NCBI GenBank assembly: GCA_023230025.1
Contig: JALNYD010000059.1
Location: forward strand, 1-12,148
Direction of reading: 5' to 3'
DNA: 12,148 nucleotides
From: Candidatus Cloacimonadota bacterium
Lineage (GTDB): Bacteria > Cloacimonadota > Cloacimonadia > Cloacimonadales > Cloacimonadaceae
The position numbers and the translations under genes were made by a program. Below the pieces are notes generated by a model. That model saw only the letters and a program-made list of their open reading frames with translations, was not told the DNA's origin and did not search any database. Positions 5,852 to 12,148 of this stretch are shown here, piece after piece (positions within the stretch are counted from its first letter, which is position 1; each line of letters begins with the position of its first letter).

Positions 5852-7524
5852 TGAAATATTGCTACGATATTGGCAGCCTTAGTGGCCTGGAGCCGGCAAC
5901 GATTGAAACGATCCAGGACATGGCTACCAAATTGTTTACCACCCAGACTGAGGATCTGCCAGGATATATTAAGGAATTGATAGACATCGTAGGAGTTCAG
6001 ATGAGGAATCTCAAAGAACGCCAGATCTTCATCGCTGCAATTGCAGTCTATTTTGATGCAGCCTTTAAACACCTCTGCTCTGTGCGCAAACTGCGCAATA
6101 GTGAGCTCTATAGCTTTCTGAAAGTTGTGAACCACCTGCCGGTGTTACCCAGCTCTGCCTATTATACCCAGACCCTGGATATACTGAGTAAATACTTCCG
6201 GGAAGACCGTCAGGCCGTTAAGCTGTTTGATCAGCTCCAGATGCTTCATCTCTTTATCGAGTTTGGCTACTATGAGGGAGCCCAGGAACTGCAATTGAAG
6301 CTTCAAGACCAGATCCAGCATGCTCATCCCCATTTCATTACTCTATATCAGTATTGCCGCTTTCGCCATCTGAACAGCAGCGAGAACCTGAATCAACGCA
6401 TGGATCTGGTGTTGCAAACCATAAGTAATACCTTTCACCAAGAAGGCAAGGAAAGCACCATCTTCATGCTGTTCCACTGGCTCAGTTCACTGAATTGGAT
6501 CAAGCACTCAAAGCTCTATATGGCTGTGCTTTACAATCTCTTTGAAGCCATCAAGGGAGAGCATAGCCTGAATTCTGCTTTGCTAGCCTATGAAATTTTT
6601 GAGCTGGATAGCCGTTTGGTGAGTCCAGAAGCCAAGATGGAACTCTATAATTACCTCATTAGTTACCCAGCCAGCATGCTAAACTCCAGACAACTCAGAG
6701 CTCTGCATTTCTTTGCTGGAACCTACAATGGCAGTCGCATGGAGAGCTTCAGGGATTCGATCAATAGCTACAAATCTTCAAACTACTACCTGAATAAGTG
6801 TTGGGAACGCATGATTAACGTCTCAAAGTACATCCGCACTCACTGCGATGCTAGCACTTTTAAAACCTCTGTAGCTTATCTGGAGAAGAGCATTCTGCAG
6901 CTTTCTCATTACGCCAGCATGCGCAACAACTGCTTTGTAGAAAACCTGCAGGCAAGCTTCGATCAAATTGAGCAGCTATCCCTCCAAATGAGTGAACTAT
7001 CACTGACTGATTCACTCACCGGACTCAGGAATCGCCGTTTTCAGGAGATCAATCTTCCCCAGTTGGCCGCTTTTGCTGCCCGCCATAAAACCCCGGTTTG
7101 CTTTGCTATGATGGATATAGATTTCTTTAAAACTGTGAACGATATCCATAGTCATGCGGCTGGTGATGCTGTGCTTAAACAGTTGGGAGAGATGATGAGG
7201 AAGGAATTCCGCAAAAGTGATATTATCATTCGCTATGGAGGCGAGGAGTTCTTGATTGTCCTCTTTGATTCTGAGCTTCAGAACGCGATAAAGATCCTTG
7301 ATGCCTTTCGTCGGAAGATTGCTTCATACAGTTTCATCTATGAAGATCAGCTAATCCAAATCACTGTAAGCATTGGGATTAGCGCAGAATACTTTGATAA
7401 CAATCTTGCCGATCGTCAAATTGGCGATTTTATCGGCCATTCCGACATTGCTATGTATGCAGCCAAAGCATCAGGCAGAAATTCGATACGCAGCTATTTG
7501 GCACCTGCCGAAAATCCCGCTTGA
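5851..7524 (+). CDS. Soluble GGDEF diguanylate cyclase with large helical N-terminal domain
   Basis: Predicted to make cyclic di-GMP from two GTP in the cytoplasm; the protein has 557 residues. The C-terminal domain (about 385-550) begins with LTDSLTGLRNRR, has the metal-binding MDIDFFK (Asp422), the substrate-contacting VND and GD pair (Asn430, Asp439), the active loop RYGGEEF (GGEEF at 463-467), and the later SIGIS and AAKASGRN motifs. All catalytic positions are present. RKSD at 454-457 sits exactly five residues before GGEEF, matching the inhibitory I-site. The first 380 residues are helical in composition, with no membrane segment or signal peptide. They resemble TPR/helical-repeat sensor regions, but I do not recognise a named domain. 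A coiled-coil-like linker (NLQASFDQIEQLSLQMSE) joins the two. It is translationally coupled to the ftsB-like gene (1-base overlap). Confidence 0.92.
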   Translation: MKYCYDIGSLSGLEPATIETIQDMATKLFTTQTEDLPGYIKELIDIVGVQMRNLKERQIFIAAIAVYFDAAFKHLCSVRKLRNSELYSFLKVVNHLPVLPSSAYYTQTLDILSKYFREDRQAVKLFDQLQMLHLFIEFGYYEGAQELQLKLQDQIQHAHPHFITLYQYCRFRHLNSSENLNQRMDLVLQTISNTFHQEGKESTIFMLFHWLSSLNWIKHSKLYMAVLYNLFEAIKGEHSLNSALLAYEIFELDSRLVSPEAKMELYNYLISYPASMLNSRQLRALHFFAGTYNGSRMESFRDSINSYKSSNYYLNKCWERMINVSKYIRTHCDASTFKTSVAYLEKSILQLSHYASMRNNCFVENLQASFDQIEQLSLQMSELSLTDSLTGLRNRRFQEINLPQLAAFAARHKTPVCFAMMDIDFFKTVNDIHSHAAGDAVLKQLGEMMRKEFRKSDIIIRYGGEEFLIVLFDSELQNAIKILDAFRRKIASYSFIYEDQLIQITVSIGISAEYFDNNLADRQIGDFIGHSDIAMYAAKASGRNSIRSYLAPAENPA

Positions 7525-7568
7525 CACAAATAGCAAGCTAAAAAATCTATTTCTCAAAGGAGTTTGCC

Positions 7569-8672
7569 ATGGCAAAGATCGTAGTTAAGAACCTGAATAA
7601 GTATTATGACAACGGATTCCACGCAGTTAAGGACGTGAACTTTGTGGCCGAAGATAAAGAGTTTGTGGTTTTGGTGGGACCCTCCGGTTGTGGGAAAAGC
7701 ACAATTCTGCGCCTGATCGCCGGCTTGGAAGAAATCTCCAGTGGGGATATATATATCGGCGAGAAGCTGGTCAACAAAATGCCTCCCAAAGAGCGCGACA
7801 TTGCGATGGTGTTTCAAAACTATGCCCTTTATCCTCATATGACGGTGGAAAACAACATGGCTTTTGCCTTGAAACTTCGCGGGGAGAACAAGGCGGAGAT
7901 AGCCAAAAAAGTGGATAACGCTGCGGAAATGCTGGGAATAGAAAGCATGCTAAAGCGCAAGCCAGGTCAGCTCTCAGGCGGACAAAGACAACGTGTGGCC
8001 TTGGGACGCGCAATCGTGAGAAATCCCAAAGTATTCCTCTTTGATGAACCGCTTTCAAACCTGGATGCCAAGCTGCGCGTGGCCATGAGAGCCGAGATTG
8101 TCAAGCTGCACCGCACCCTTGAAAATACCATGATCTATGTCACTCACGATCAGGTGGAAGCCATGACCATGGCGGATCGCATCGTGGTGATGAAAGATGG
8201 CATTATTCACCAGATTGATACTCCTCTGAACATTTATAACAACCCCGCCAATATGTTTGTAGCCGGATTCATTGGTTCTCCTGCCATCAATATCATTAAA
8301 GGCAAATTAGCCCGCAAGGATGCTGCCCTCTGCTTTGATAGCGGTGATTTCTGCTTAAAACTCACCCAGGATCAAGCCTCAAAGCTTGAGAAGTATATCG
8401 ACAAAGAAATTGTTATGGGGATTCGCCCCGAGGATATCTATGATGCCCGGCACGATAGCATGGCAGAAGCTCCTCAGCCCTTCAATCCCATCTGTGACTT
8501 AGTGGAACCCCTGGGCAATGAATTCCATGTGGTGCTCAAAACCAAGAGCTTCAGCTTTGTTGCCCGGCTCGATCCCAAAGATCTTCCCCAGGTTGGTAAA
8601 GAGCTGCCCGTCAGTGCAGATATGCATAAAGCCCATTTCTTTGATCCAGAATCAGAGATCAGCCTTTATTGA
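7569..8672 (+). CDS. ABC transporter ATP-binding protein, MalK/UgpC/MsmX type
   Basis: ATPase subunit of an importer of the carbohydrate-uptake (CUT1) class, 367 residues, normal for the family. It has Walker A GPSGCGKST (37-45), the Q-loop at Gln83 (VFQNYALYPHM), signature LSGGQ (135-139), Walker B VFLFDEP with Asp159 and Glu160, the D-loop SNLDAKLR and switch His193 (VTHDQ). About 125 C-terminal residues include GIRPEDI and form the TOBE-type regulatory domain. All catalytic residues are intact. No permease or binding-protein gene is adjacent, so it may be a shared ATPase serving several permeases, as MsmX does in Bacillus; this is inference. AAAGGAG lies seven bases before the ATG. It is separated by 44 bases from the GGDEF gene, the largest gap in the operon, so an extra internal promoter is possible though I see no clear one. 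Confidence 0.94.
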   Translation: MAKIVVKNLNKYYDNGFHAVKDVNFVAEDKEFVVLVGPSGCGKSTILRLIAGLEEISSGDIYIGEKLVNKMPPKERDIAMVFQNYALYPHMTVENNMAFALKLRGENKAEIAKKVDNAAEMLGIESMLKRKPGQLSGGQRQRVALGRAIVRNPKVFLFDEPLSNLDAKLRVAMRAEIVKLHRTLENTMIYVTHDQVEAMTMADRIVVMKDGIIHQIDTPLNIYNNPANMFVAGFIGSPAINIIKGKLARKDAALCFDSGDFCLKLTQDQASKLEKYIDKEIVMGIRPEDIYDARHDSMAEAPQPFNPICDLVEPLGNEFHVVLKTKSFSFVARLDPKDLPQVGKELPVSADMHKAHFFDPESEISLY

Positions 8673-8676
8673 TTTG

Positions 8677-9429
8677 ATGCTAAAGCAAGTCATATTAGTC
8701 ACTGTTTTCGTAACGAGCCTGCTGATGGCAAGCGTGCTTGAAAACTCCGCCACTGCTAATGCCTTAAATGGAATCACTCTGCTATCGGATTCTGTGGCAG
8801 ATTATGCTCTATCTCCCGTGATTGGAGAAACCGGAATCGCCACCTATTATCACCGTCCCTATGGAACCACCGAGATCGCAATACTGGGTTTTGGCGTGGC
8901 GGCTGCCCGAAACCGTTTTATCTTCAGCGGAGGGACATCCTACCTGCATCACTCCGATTACTCCCAGCACAATCCATATCTGAACCTGAGTTTCAACTAC
9001 TACGGTATCAGCATTGGAAGCAGTGGTCACATGCTATATGATAGCGTCCAGGAAAAGGATTCCCGCTATGATTTCAGCTGGGATGCAGGCGCAAAATACT
9101 GCTACCGGGATTATGGTGCGGAGGTAAAGATCATCCGCATTGGCAGCATTGATGAGCAGCTTGACATCTCCATGAAAGCAGCTCTAAGTGAGGGGATTCT
9201 TACTTCCACCAGCTATGTTTGTGAAACCGGAGGCTATGACTTTTTCCGGGCTGGAATGACTACCGAGATCAACAAGTATCTTTCCGTTTATGGTTCCTGG
9301 CAAAATGAACCTAACCGCTTTGGCTTTGGATTCCGTTTTGGGATTGAACCATGGAGTCTGATGTATTCAATCCGCACGCATCCGGAACTGGATGTGAGCC
9401 ACAGTGTAGCGCTGGATATCAACTGGTAA
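8677..9429 (+). CDS. Exported barrel-like outer-membrane protein of unknown function
   Basis: A 250-residue protein with a clear signal peptide (MLKQVILVTVFVTSLLMASV, probably cut near SATANA at about residue 29). The remainder is made of short strands rich in Tyr, Phe, Gly and Ser alternating with turns, and ends in VSHSVALDINW, an aromatic C-terminus suited to outer-membrane barrel insertion. The segment SVADYALSPVIG after the signal peptide resembles the NPA-containing start of PorV-like barrels, and YSIRTHPELDVSHS resembles the ends of small Bacteroidota-type barrels; both similarities are weak. The ATG lies four bases after the ABC-gene stop with little Shine-Dalgarno, suggesting translation re-initiation. 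A longer in-frame reading from 8518 would overlap the ABC gene and place the signal peptide internally, so I reject it. I do not recognise a specific function. Confidence 0.75.
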   Translation: MLKQVILVTVFVTSLLMASVLENSATANALNGITLLSDSVADYALSPVIGETGIATYYHRPYGTTEIAILGFGVAAARNRFIFSGGTSYLHHSDYSQHNPYLNLSFNYYGISIGSSGHMLYDSVQEKDSRYDFSWDAGAKYCYRDYGAEVKIIRIGSIDEQLDISMKAALSEGILTSTSYVCETGGYDFFRAGMTTEINKYLSVYGSWQNEPNRFGFGFRFGIEPWSLMYSIRTHPELDVSHSVALDINW

Positions 9430-10898
9430 AAAGGCTTTCCTGCCTTTGGCTGTGCCTTTGCGGGATCTGTCTATTTGCCGATCCCATCGCTATTGATGAT
9501 CCCATTGAACTGCTGGTTGAAGATGCTGCCGATCTTGTTGTTCAAAATCAATACACCGAACAGGAACAATACAATAGCGCTCTGAATCTCTATTTGAGCA
9601 GCACACCTTTTGCCAGGATCCAGGCACGAGTATCTGGCAAACATATCAGGATATTGGGATCAACCAAAGCTCTTGCCGAATCCGCTACTGCCAATCTTCA
9701 AATCCGATATCAGGACAATCTGGCTCTTGGACATTATCGTATGCAGTGGGCTGATGGCCTAATCCTTAGCCAAAGTCAGAAACATCCCGGAATCCTCAGT
9801 CCATCCCATCCGGATAGTTACTGCCCTCAGGGGTTGGCGCTGAATCTTTACCATAAACCAGTACGATTGATGGCATTTATCTCCCAACAGAAACGCAAGG
9901 TAAAACTACTTGAGCAGCAGATCAGCCTCTTGCCTCGCAGTAAAAAGGATTATCTGGGCAGCACTCTGGAAGAGATTTATGGTGTTGCTTTGTCGATGCA
10001 GACTGAGCAATTCAGCCTGGGTGCCTTGCAGTATTATCAGAGCTATGACCGCAGCTTTAGCGATCCCGCTCTGGATTCCCTGCTTGTAGCTACCAGCCTT
10101 GCCGCTTCCTACCATTCACCCAGGCATATCTTGAGAGCAGAATGTGTAATTCAGGATCAAGCTTCCCTGGCTCTGTCCTGGCAAATGCGCAGTTCAGGAT
10201 TCCAACAAAAATGGCAGTATCGCCGGTTAAACCGGTATCAGCGCCCGGCTTATGCGTCCAAAGTCCTGCGTCTCAACAACCAGGAGCAGCGTGACGAATT
10301 GAGTGCCGAACTGAAGTATTCCCTTCAGTTGCCGATCACCCTGACTCTCCGCAGCACATTGAATAAGGCTTATGCTGATGTTGCCCAGACCGGTTGGTTG
10401 GGCGAACACAAAGCCGCGATTGCTTATGATGATACTCAAAGCTCCCTATATCTCTCCCTGATTGGCATTGACCGCGATATCCTTAGTGCAGTGGATTCCA
10501 CCTTTATCAACAGCAATCCACAGCACTATCGATTCTATCTGAAGCTTGGGCAGCAGATCAATACTCATATCAGCACCTCACTGGCTTTCCGCTATCACCA
10601 TCAGGATGAGATTCTGGCTTTGAAAACCGGATCGTGGTGGCAGCAATCCCTAAAGTATTCAAATGCAAACACCTGCTTACAGTTATCCTTCAGCATCTGG
10701 AATAGCGGCAACTACACTCTGATGATTCCCGACGATAGTGAATCAGGTTTCCAGAGCAAGGGCAAAAACTCCGCTGCTCTGAGCCTGAGGGCAGAACAAA
10801 GCTGGAAGAATCTGAGTGCACAGTTGGTGATGGAGCAGGATTTGAAGGGTTCTCAGGATACTTCCTTGCGCATGAATCTGGCCGCTCATTTCCATTGA
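9423..10898 (+). CDS. Exported, probable outer-membrane barrel protein; non-canonical or uncertain start
   Basis: From CTG at 9423 the protein has 491 residues. It starts with a compact signal peptide (LVKRLSCLWLCLCGICLFA, unusually rich in Cys) followed by DPIAIDDPIELLVEDAADL. The next part is acidic and helical; from about residue 60 on it consists of many short amphipathic strands (for example YRMQWADGLILSQ, FRYHHQDEIL), as in a large beta-barrel. The G-x-YRMQWADGL-I-L segment vaguely recalls the barrel part of helix-hairpin-helix outer-membrane proteins of Bacteroidota, but no helix-hairpin-helix domain is seen. No ATG, GTG or TTG fits the signal peptide. The nearest in-frame ATG, at 9351, would add 24 residues and overlap the previous gene by 79 bases. 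CTG at 9423 overlaps that gene by seven bases, with GGA six bases upstream. The end is firm; the start is not. The function is unknown. Confidence 0.65.
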   Translation: MVKRLSCLWLCLCGICLFADPIAIDDPIELLVEDAADLVVQNQYTEQEQYNSALNLYLSSTPFARIQARVSGKHIRILGSTKALAESATANLQIRYQDNLALGHYRMQWADGLILSQSQKHPGILSPSHPDSYCPQGLALNLYHKPVRLMAFISQQKRKVKLLEQQISLLPRSKKDYLGSTLEEIYGVALSMQTEQFSLGALQYYQSYDRSFSDPALDSLLVATSLAASYHSPRHILRAECVIQDQASLALSWQMRSSGFQQKWQYRRLNRYQRPAYASKVLRLNNQEQRDELSAELKYSLQLPITLTLRSTLNKAYADVAQTGWLGEHKAAIAYDDTQSSLYLSLIGIDRDILSAVDSTFINSNPQHYRFYLKLGQQINTHISTSLAFRYHHQDEILALKTGSWWQQSLKYSNANTCLQLSFSIWNSGNYTLMIPDDSESGFQSKGKNSAALSLRAEQSWKNLSAQLVMEQDLKGSQDTSLRMNLAAHFH

Positions 10899-10947
10899 GC
10901 TTGATTTTCATCTACCTGGCGAACAACCTCCGGCTTTGCTACAGAAG

Positions 10948-10974
10948 TATAAAACCCGGATCAAAGACCCGGGT
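10948..10974 (-). terminator. Rho-independent terminator for the minus-strand outer-membrane gene
   Basis: On the minus strand, ACCCGG (10974-10969) and CCGGGT (10959-10954) form a six-pair GC-rich stem around a nine-base loop, followed directly by TTTTATA. It begins 25 bases after the stop codon of the gene at 10999-11535. The T-run is short. On the plus strand the hairpin is followed by AACAATG, so it would be a poor terminator for the operon ending at 10898. Confidence 0.55.
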
Positions 10975-10998
10975 AACAATGTTTCAGGATTTGACTGC

Positions 10999-11535
10999 TT
11001 AATTACCGAGAAGTATTTGCAGACCAGCAACAAAACCAAATAGGCTTGATTCATTCTTTCCTGATCTATCCGCTCCATAATCACCAAGACCCATCATGTA
11101 TTGACCACGAAGATCAACAAATGTTTTTGATGAGATTGGGAAAAGGTATCCCCCTTTTAAGGTTCCATACATTGCAGTTTCCTTGTGTTTTCCAACAAAC
11201 TCCTTATCTGAAGACTTTTGCTGATATAGGAAATCAAGACCCGCATAAAGATTATCAAAGAAGTATCTTCCCCCTATCCCTGCTCCCAGAGTTGTTTCCG
11301 TGTCTTCATCCTGGCTCATGGTTTCAACCTTGACGATCAGATCGGCACATAGCTTATCAATCACAAAATAACCTAACTGGGGGTACAAAGATATACGAGT
11401 TGCGGGATCATCATCAGAGTTATCTTTCTCAATGCTCAATCCGGCTGTTCCCCCAACCAGCATTGCACCTTGGGTAAATGCAAACATTGAAGTAACAACT
11501 AATAGCGAAAACAGGATTAGTAATCCCTTTTTCAT
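10999..11535 (-). CDS. Small outer-membrane beta-barrel protein (OmpA-barrel/opacity-like fold)
   Basis: A 178-residue protein with a signal peptide (MKKGLLILFSLLVVTSMFA, likely cut after Ala19). The mature part, about 159 residues, fits an eight-stranded barrel: repeated aromatic-Gly strands such as ISLYPQLGYFVIDKL, GAGIGGRYFFDNLYAGLDFL, YGTLKGGYLF and FVDLRGQYMMGLG, separated by charged loops rich in Asp, Glu and Lys. It ends FVAGLQILLGN. By fold class it belongs with the outer-membrane protein beta-barrel superfamily; a specific role (adhesin, porin or structural) cannot be read from sequence. A perfect AAGGAGGT five bases before the ATG and a good upstream promoter predict strong expression. 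It forms its own transcription unit, convergent with the operon and followed by a terminator-like hairpin. Confidence 0.85.
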   Translation of the reverse strand: MKKGLLILFSLLVVTSMFAFTQGAMLVGGTAGLSIEKDNSDDDPATRISLYPQLGYFVIDKLCADLIVKVETMSQDEDTETTLGAGIGGRYFFDNLYAGLDFLYQQKSSDKEFVGKHKETAMYGTLKGGYLFPISSKTFVDLRGQYMMGLGDYGADRSGKNESSLFGFVAGLQILLGN

Positions 11536-11540
11536 GATCT

Positions 11541-11548
11541 ACCTCCTT
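11541..11548 (-). promoter_or_regulatory. Perfect Shine-Dalgarno site
   Basis: AAGGAGGT on the minus strand is fully complementary to the conserved 3' end of bacterial 16S rRNA (ACCTCCTT) and lies five bases before the ATG at 11535. It is the strongest ribosome binding site in the window and fixes the start of the small barrel gene. Confidence 0.85.
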
Positions 11549-11587
11549 GGTATTTTCTTGAAGCTCAATACATGCATCAGCACTTGA

Positions 11588-11603
11588 CCTGTCCCATTAC
11601 AGG
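11588..11603. other. Small hairpin in the 5' leader of the barrel gene
   Basis: CCTGT (11588-11592) and ACAGG (11599-11603) pair around a six-base loop. It lies within the predicted leader between the candidate -10 and the start codon. A five-pair stem is marginal and may be chance. Confidence 0.25.
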
Positions 11604-11606
11604 CTG

Positions 11607-11657
11607 TGTTTACACATCCAGTGTTCTTCTGTTTACAATCTACAAACAAATGTTTAT
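11607..11657. repeat. Three spaced TGTTTA(C/T) repeats across the barrel-gene promoter
   Basis: TGTTTACA occurs exactly at 11607-11614 and 11630-11637, and a third partial copy TGTTTAT lies at 11651-11657. The spacings are 23 and 21 bases, close to two helical turns, so the copies would face the same side of the DNA. The second touches the candidate -10 and the third lies in the promoter spacer. This layout fits operator sites for a regulator, but no regulator is known here. Confidence 0.4.
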
Positions 11658-11665
11658 CTGGTCAA
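11637..11665 (-). promoter_or_regulatory. Sigma-70-like promoter of the small barrel gene
   Basis: On the minus strand, TTGACC (11665-11660) and TAGATT (11642-11637) are separated by exactly 17 bases, giving five of six and four of six matches to consensus. The predicted leader is about 95 bases long, ending at the perfect Shine-Dalgarno. It is the best promoter candidate in the window. Confidence 0.5.
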
Positions 11666-11721
11666 GTAAAATCTTTATTTCAACCGCACAAGAGCTGCCG
11701 GGAAAACTCCTTAGCATGCAG

Positions 11722-12148
11722 CTATTCATCTTGCAGGGCGCGAACAATCGCTTCAGGAGTGGCGGGAAAGCTCAATTCTCTGCTACTGCCAGCTCTCTTA
11801 ATGGCATCACGAATGGCGAAGAAGACCGCCATTCCATAAATAAAGGGCGGCTCTCCGGTAGCTTTGGAACCAAATACACTGGACTCCCGGGAATCCGAGG
11901 TCAAAAGCTCAATATCCAGCAATTCCGGCAAATCCCTGATCCCAGGAATCTTATAAGTACTCGGATTGGCAGAAAGGTAGCGGCCATGGGAATCCCAGAC
12001 GAGATCTTCCATGGTGCACCAGCCCATACCCTGGATAAAGGCTCCGGTTACCTGTCCCCGATCTATTTCGGGATGCAGGCTTTGCCCGTTTTCATGCACG
12101 ATATGAGTGCTTAATATCCTGTGTTCTCCGGTCAGGCGATCCAGCTCA
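11722..12148 (-). CDS. Xanthine dehydrogenase-type molybdenum hydroxylase, catalytic subunit (C-terminal part only)
   Basis: The last 141 or so residues of a molybdopterin-binding large subunit; the start lies beyond the right edge. The frame is open from base 12147 to a TAG at 11722. Landmarks follow the family order: ELDRLTGEHRIL, HPEIDRGQVTGAFIQGMGW, ED-LVWD-GRYLS, PSTYKIPGIRDLP, then FGSKATGEPPF, whose Glu aligns with the catalytic glutamate of xanthine dehydrogenase, and the closing helix VFFAIRDAIKRAG. The family hydroxylates purines or other N-heterocycles or aldehydes at a molybdenum cofactor, with FAD and 2Fe-2S subunits or domains elsewhere. The substrate cannot be decided from this end alone. 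The gene is complete at its 3' end. About 185 bases separate it from the barrel gene on the same strand, and that gene has its own promoter. Confidence 0.92.
   Translation of the reverse strand, partial: ELDRLTGEHRILSTHIVHENGQSLHPEIDRGQVTGAFIQGMGWCTMEDLVWDSHGRYLSANPSTYKIPGIRDLPELLDIELLTSDSRESSVFGSKATGEPPFIYGMAVFFAIRDAIKRAGSSRELSFPATPEAIVRALQDE

Noticed and set aside
5578..6135. A 185-codon open frame on the minus strand
   Set aside because: It is antisense to the ftsB-like gene and to the start of the GGDEF gene, both well supported by motifs and overlaps.
9423..9482. Lipoprotein signal in the Cys-rich N-terminus of the last operon gene
   Set aside because: The residues before each cysteine do not match the lipobox (a small residue is needed just before Cys; CGIC and LWLC do not fit), so ordinary signal peptidase cleavage is more likely.
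10954..10974. The hairpin as terminator of the plus-strand operon
   Set aside because: On the plus strand it is followed by AACAATG with no T-run; it fits the minus-strand gene much better.
11572..12114. A 180-codon open frame on the plus strand
   Set aside because: It runs across the promoter of the small barrel gene and antisense to the xanthine dehydrogenase-type gene, whose motifs are unmistakable.

Overview
The window looks like chromosomal DNA from a free-living, didermic (Gram-negative type) bacterium. It carries at least four signal-peptide proteins that look like outer-membrane beta-barrels, together with a cytokinesis protein, a diguanylate cyclase and housekeeping purine synthesis. 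The genes are tightly packed, with 1-4 nt stop/start overlaps, and GC is moderate by eye. Protein style (PorV/FadL-like barrels, DUF362-ferredoxin, antiporter-EIIA fusion) recalls Candidatus Cloacimonadota or a related Fibrobacterota/Bacteroidota-group lineage. That placement is an impression from the proteins; no rRNA or marker in the window proves it. I see no tRNA, rRNA, CRISPR array, transposase or phage gene.

Layout. (1) Bases 1-1566, minus strand: a CPA2-type cation/proton antiporter fused to a PTS EIIA domain, cut by the left window edge. (2) Bases 1567-1975: a divergent intergenic region of about 410 bases with a candidate promoter each way, a 26-bp perfect inverted repeat and smaller hairpins. 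(3) Bases 1976-10898, plus strand: a run of eight genes that reads as one operon: purA, a PorV/FadL-like outer-membrane protein, a DUF362 protein with two 4Fe-4S motifs, an FtsB/DivIC-like division protein, a soluble GGDEF diguanylate cyclase, a MalK/MsmX-type ABC ATPase, and two further exported barrel-like proteins. The first five are joined by 4-, 4-, 4- and 1-nt overlaps. The ABC gene follows after 44 nt with its own strong ribosome binding site. (4) Bases 10899-10998: a convergent gap with a hairpin that fits a terminator for the minus-strand gene. (5) Bases 10999-11535, minus strand: a small outer-membrane barrel with a perfect Shine-Dalgarno, a good sigma-70-like promoter and spaced TGTTTACA repeats. 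(6) Bases 11722-12148, minus strand: the C-terminal end of a xanthine-dehydrogenase-type molybdenum hydroxylase, cut by the right edge.

How they fit together. The operon mixes one metabolic gene (purA) with envelope biogenesis and division functions (barrels, FtsB) and second-messenger signalling (GGDEF). Its tight coupling suggests co-expression during growth, though a shared pathway is not shown. The most notable points are a PurA whose GTP-binding P-loop glycines and guanine-contacting lysine are replaced, the strong intergenic hairpin, and a barrel gene whose signal peptide can only be explained by a CTG start or by a 79-nt overlap with the gene before it. I found no clear new multi-gene defence or metabolic system.
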